Below, one piece after another: positions 62,220 to 64,000 of a stretch of DNA of 64,000 bases. Below the pieces are notes generated by a model. It was not told the origin of the DNA and ran no database searches. It saw nothing but the letters and a program-made list of their open reading frames with translations. The DNA is from Jiangella alkaliphila (GTDB lineage Bacteria > Actinomycetota > Actinomycetes > Jiangellales > Jiangellaceae): contig NZ_LT629791.1 of assembly GCF_900105925.1 (NCBI RefSeq), positions 2,515,278 to 2,579,277 on the forward strand, in the 5' to 3' direction. The translations under genes and the position numbers were made by a program. How positions within the stretch are numbered: position 1 is the first letter of the stretch; each line of letters starts with the position of its first letter.

Positions 62220-63014
62220 ATGGCCTTCGACATCCGCGACTACACCCGAACGTCCCGAGCCGTGGAGTGGCAGGATCTGCCGCTTGACGAGTTCCGGACC
62301 AACCCGCTTCCGCCCGACACGTTGCGCAGCCTCCGCTACATGTGCGACGTCGAGTACCACACCGTCTGCTACCTGCGCGACATGCTCGTGACGCCGTCAC
62401 ACAAGGACCCGCAGGTCACAGCGTTCATGACGATGTGGAACATGGAGGAGTTCTGGCACGGCGAGGCGCTCGCCGAGGTGCTGAACCTCCACGGCCTGCA
62501 GATCGACTACGACCACCTCAAGGCGACCCGGCTGCGCATGGGCTGGCGCGACAAGCTCGATCCGATCAAGCAGTCGGTGCTGGCCAACGTGATCGGCCAG
62601 GACTTCGTCGCCGTGCACATGATCTGGGGCGCGGCGAACGAGTGGTCGGCGATCACCGCGTACAACCGGCTGGCCCAGCTGGAGCAGCACCCCGTCCTCG
62701 CCGAACTGCTGCAGCGCATCGCCAAGCAGGAGGCGCGGCACGTCGCCTTCTACGCCACCCAAGCCCGCGACCGGCTGGCCCGTAGCAAGAAGGCGCAGAA
62801 GATCGCCCGGTTCGCGCTGCGCAAGTACTGGGGCCCGGTCGGCACCGGCGTCATGGCCGAGACCGAGGTGCGGCACGTGCTGCGCCACCTCATGAGTGGC
62901 CCGGACGGACGGCACGCGGCTCGCACCATCGACGGCCACATCGCCAAGATGCCGGGCCTGGCCGGCCTGCACATCGTCGAGGACGCGCTGGACGCCCGCG
63001 GTATCCCGGCCTGA
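62220..63014 (+). CDS. Ferritin-like di-iron protein (acyl-ACP desaturase-like)
   Basis: A 264-residue four-helix-bundle protein. Metal-binding patterns appear in DVEYHTVCYLRDM, MEEFWHGEAL, ANEWSAITAYN and KQEARHVAFYA, giving two ExxH-type pairs of the ferritin-like/AurF/desaturase superfamily. It probably carries a di-iron center; the substrate is unknown. The start is uncertain: ATG 62220 is used, while an in-frame ATG at 62145 lies only two bases after a TATAAA box (62137-62142), too close to be its promoter. Confidence 0.8.
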   Translation: MAFDIRDYTRTSRAVEWQDLPLDEFRTNPLPPDTLRSLRYMCDVEYHTVCYLRDMLVTPSHKDPQVTAFMTMWNMEEFWHGEALAEVLNLHGLQIDYDHLKATRLRMGWRDKLDPIKQSVLANVIGQDFVAVHMIWGAANEWSAITAYNRLAQLEQHPVLAELLQRIAKQEARHVAFYATQARDRLARSKKAQKIARFALRKYWGPVGTGVMAETEVRHVLRHLMSGPDGRHAARTIDGHIAKMPGLAGLHIVEDALDARGIPA

Positions 63015-63032
63015 CGCCGTCGCCCCTTCGGC

Positions 63033-63794
63033 TCAGGGGCGGCGGGCGACGTAGACGTGGTAGTCGACGTCGCGGTTCCCGCGCCGGACCGTCCGCACCA
63101 CTTGTTCGACCGAGCCGACGGCGTCGGCCAGCACGCCGGCCAGGACCGGCGCCGGCGCCGCCGACCAGACCGCCAGCAGGCCGCCCGGGCGCAGCGCCCG
63201 GGCGGCGACGGCGAGCAGCGGCCGCTCGTACACTTCGGCGTTGGCCTCGTGGACGAGGAAGTGCGGCCCGTTGTCGACGTCGAGCAGGATGCCGTCGTAC
63301 GTCGACGGCGGCACCGACGGCAGCATGGCGCGGACGTCGTCGACCACCGTCCGCACGCGCGGATCGCCGACGACGGCCTCCAGGCCCGGCACGACGCCGC
63401 GCCGCAGCACGTCGACCAGCGTGGGCTCGATCTCGACGACGTCGACCCGCCGCACCCGGGCGTCGGCCAGCAGCGACCCGACGGTGAACCCGAAGCCGAG
63501 CCCGGCCACCAGCACCGTCGCCGGCTCCGGATGCCGGTCCAGCAGCAGCTCGCCCAGCAGCCGCTCCGTCGACGTCTCGGCGGTGTCCATGAGGAACGTG
63601 CCGTTGACGATCAGCTCGTAGACCGGGCCGCCGGACGCCGCCCGGCGGCGGACCACCACCTCGCCGTCGACGCCGTCGTGGCGGACCAGTGTCTGAGGGG
63701 TGTCGAACACGAGAACACCGTATGTCCTCGACCCACGGCACTCGATGTCGTAGGTTCGACTCACACCCTGACGCTCCGATGCCGTAGCGGTCAC
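63033..63794 (-). CDS. Spermidine-synthase-like methyltransferase-fold protein
   Basis: A 253-residue protein of the polyamine-synthase-like fold. The nucleotide-binding motif VLVAGLGFGFTVGSLL, then VDVVEIEPTLVDVL and ILLDVDNGP, match spermidine-synthase-like proteins. There is no complete aminopropyl-transferase set, so polyamine synthesis is unproven. GTG 63794 is taken; GTG 63764 with GGAG upstream is an alternative. It is divergent from the lipoprotein at the window end. Confidence 0.8.
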   Translation of the reverse strand: MTATASERQGVSRTYDIECRGSRTYGVLVFDTPQTLVRHDGVDGEVVVRRRAASGGPVYELIVNGTFLMDTAETSTERLLGELLLDRHPEPATVLVAGLGFGFTVGSLLADARVRRVDVVEIEPTLVDVLRRGVVPGLEAVVGDPRVRTVVDDVRAMLPSVPPSTYDGILLDVDNGPHFLVHEANAEVYERPLLAVAARALRPGGLLAVWSAAPAPVLAGVLADAVGSVEQVVRTVRRGNRDVDYHVYVARRP

Positions 63795-63823
63795 TGGAGC
63801 GACACCCGCTCCAGGGAGGCGAT

Positions 63824-64000
63824 GTGGTCAGAAGGACCGTCAGCGTCGCGGCCGCCACCGCCCTATTGGCTGGGCTGACCGCGTGTGGCAGTGACGACTC
63901 CACCCCGACACTCACGTGGTACATCAATCCCGACAACGGCGGACAGGCCGAGCTGGCCAGCCGATGTACCGAAGCCGCCGACGGCGCCTACCGCATCGAG
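63824..64000 (+). CDS. Sugar-binding lipoprotein of an ABC importer (partial)
   Basis: The first 59 residues only. A signal peptide with lipobox LTAC precedes the lipidated Cys at about residue 21. The mature part starts TLTWYINPDNGGQAELA, which resembles the trehalose-binding LpqY-type lipoproteins of actinomycetes. GGGAGG lies just upstream of the GTG. The rest of the gene and its permeases lie beyond the window. Confidence 0.7.
   Translation, partial: MVRRTVSVAAATALLAGLTACGSDDSTPTLTWYINPDNGGQAELASRCTEAADGAYRIE

Overview
The window comes from a high-GC Gram-positive actinomycete chromosome. Signs are the uniformly GC-rich codon use, frequent GTG starts, the mycothiol enzyme Mca, an F420-type oxidoreductase, DUF3152/DUF4307/DUF3352 envelope proteins, a short-chain Z-prenyl synthase next to a hemolysin-III protein (the mycobacterial Rv1085c/Rv1086 order), and many ECF sigma, MarR and TetR regulators. 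A Jiangella-like or Kribbella-like soil actinomycete would fit, but the sequence alone does not fix the genus. No rRNA, tRNA, CRISPR array, prophage or replication origin was seen. Most of the window is ordinary core and accessory chromosome.

Layout. 1-1.3 kb: an 18-bp inverted repeat array, a MarR regulator and a cold-shock protein. 1.4-10 kb: a large ATPase-type LuxR regulator, a secreted S8 protease carrying a copy of a motif also found at the end of the regulator gene, and a Tat-exported PhoD phosphatase. 10-17.8 kb: DUF3352 protein, Bax-inhibitor-like protein, thiolase, SGNH hydrolase, cystathionine beta-synthase, an NfeD protein and the relic of a deleted SDR gene. 18-22 kb: an LPxTG-anchored trypsin-like protease, an ECF sigma/anti-sigma pair, a DUF3152 metalloprotease-like protein and a small Cys-containing secreted peptide. 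22-32.3 kb: a YczR/YczE pair, cystathionine gamma-synthase (with the beta-synthase this gives transsulfuration), DUF4328, F420 oxidoreductase, threonine dehydratase, a coupled DUF4097-like/DUF2089 pair and a DrrAB-type exporter. 33-37.8 kb: GreA, DUF4307, Mca, AraC and VOC genes, and a ScyD-like secreted protein. 38-41.6 kb: a 1162-residue SpaA-repeat surface protein behind a structured leader. 41.7-48.9 kb: DUF255 protein, an APH-fold protein lacking its catalytic residues, Z-FPP synthase, and a TetR gene with clear operators facing a quinone oxidoreductase. 49-52.3 kb: an ECF sigma factor with a SnoaL-like tail, an MDMPI-like protein and others. 52.4-58 kb: a peptide ABC importer (without its ATPases) built around an M14 carboxypeptidase, facing a GbsR-type regulator. 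58-64 kb: PIN-PhoH2, a lytic transglycosylase-like protein, FumC, a ferritin-like protein, a spermidine-synthase-like protein and the start of a sugar-binding lipoprotein.

The most unusual DNA is not coding. At two places (32285-33092 and 48868-49387) a non-coding segment is bracketed by 40- and 51-bp near-identical direct repeats that duplicate a gene end or terminator, and both segments carry long hairpins with TGATCAT in the stem. In the first locus two short transposon-like elements (235 and 190 bp, ends GAGCCTGTTGC, 4-bp target duplications CCTG and TATG) sit in the apical loops of two such hairpins. The uninterrupted hairpin at the second locus carries CCTG at the corresponding loop position. 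This suggests a dispersed hairpin family that targets gene ends and is itself the target of a loop-specific insertion element.
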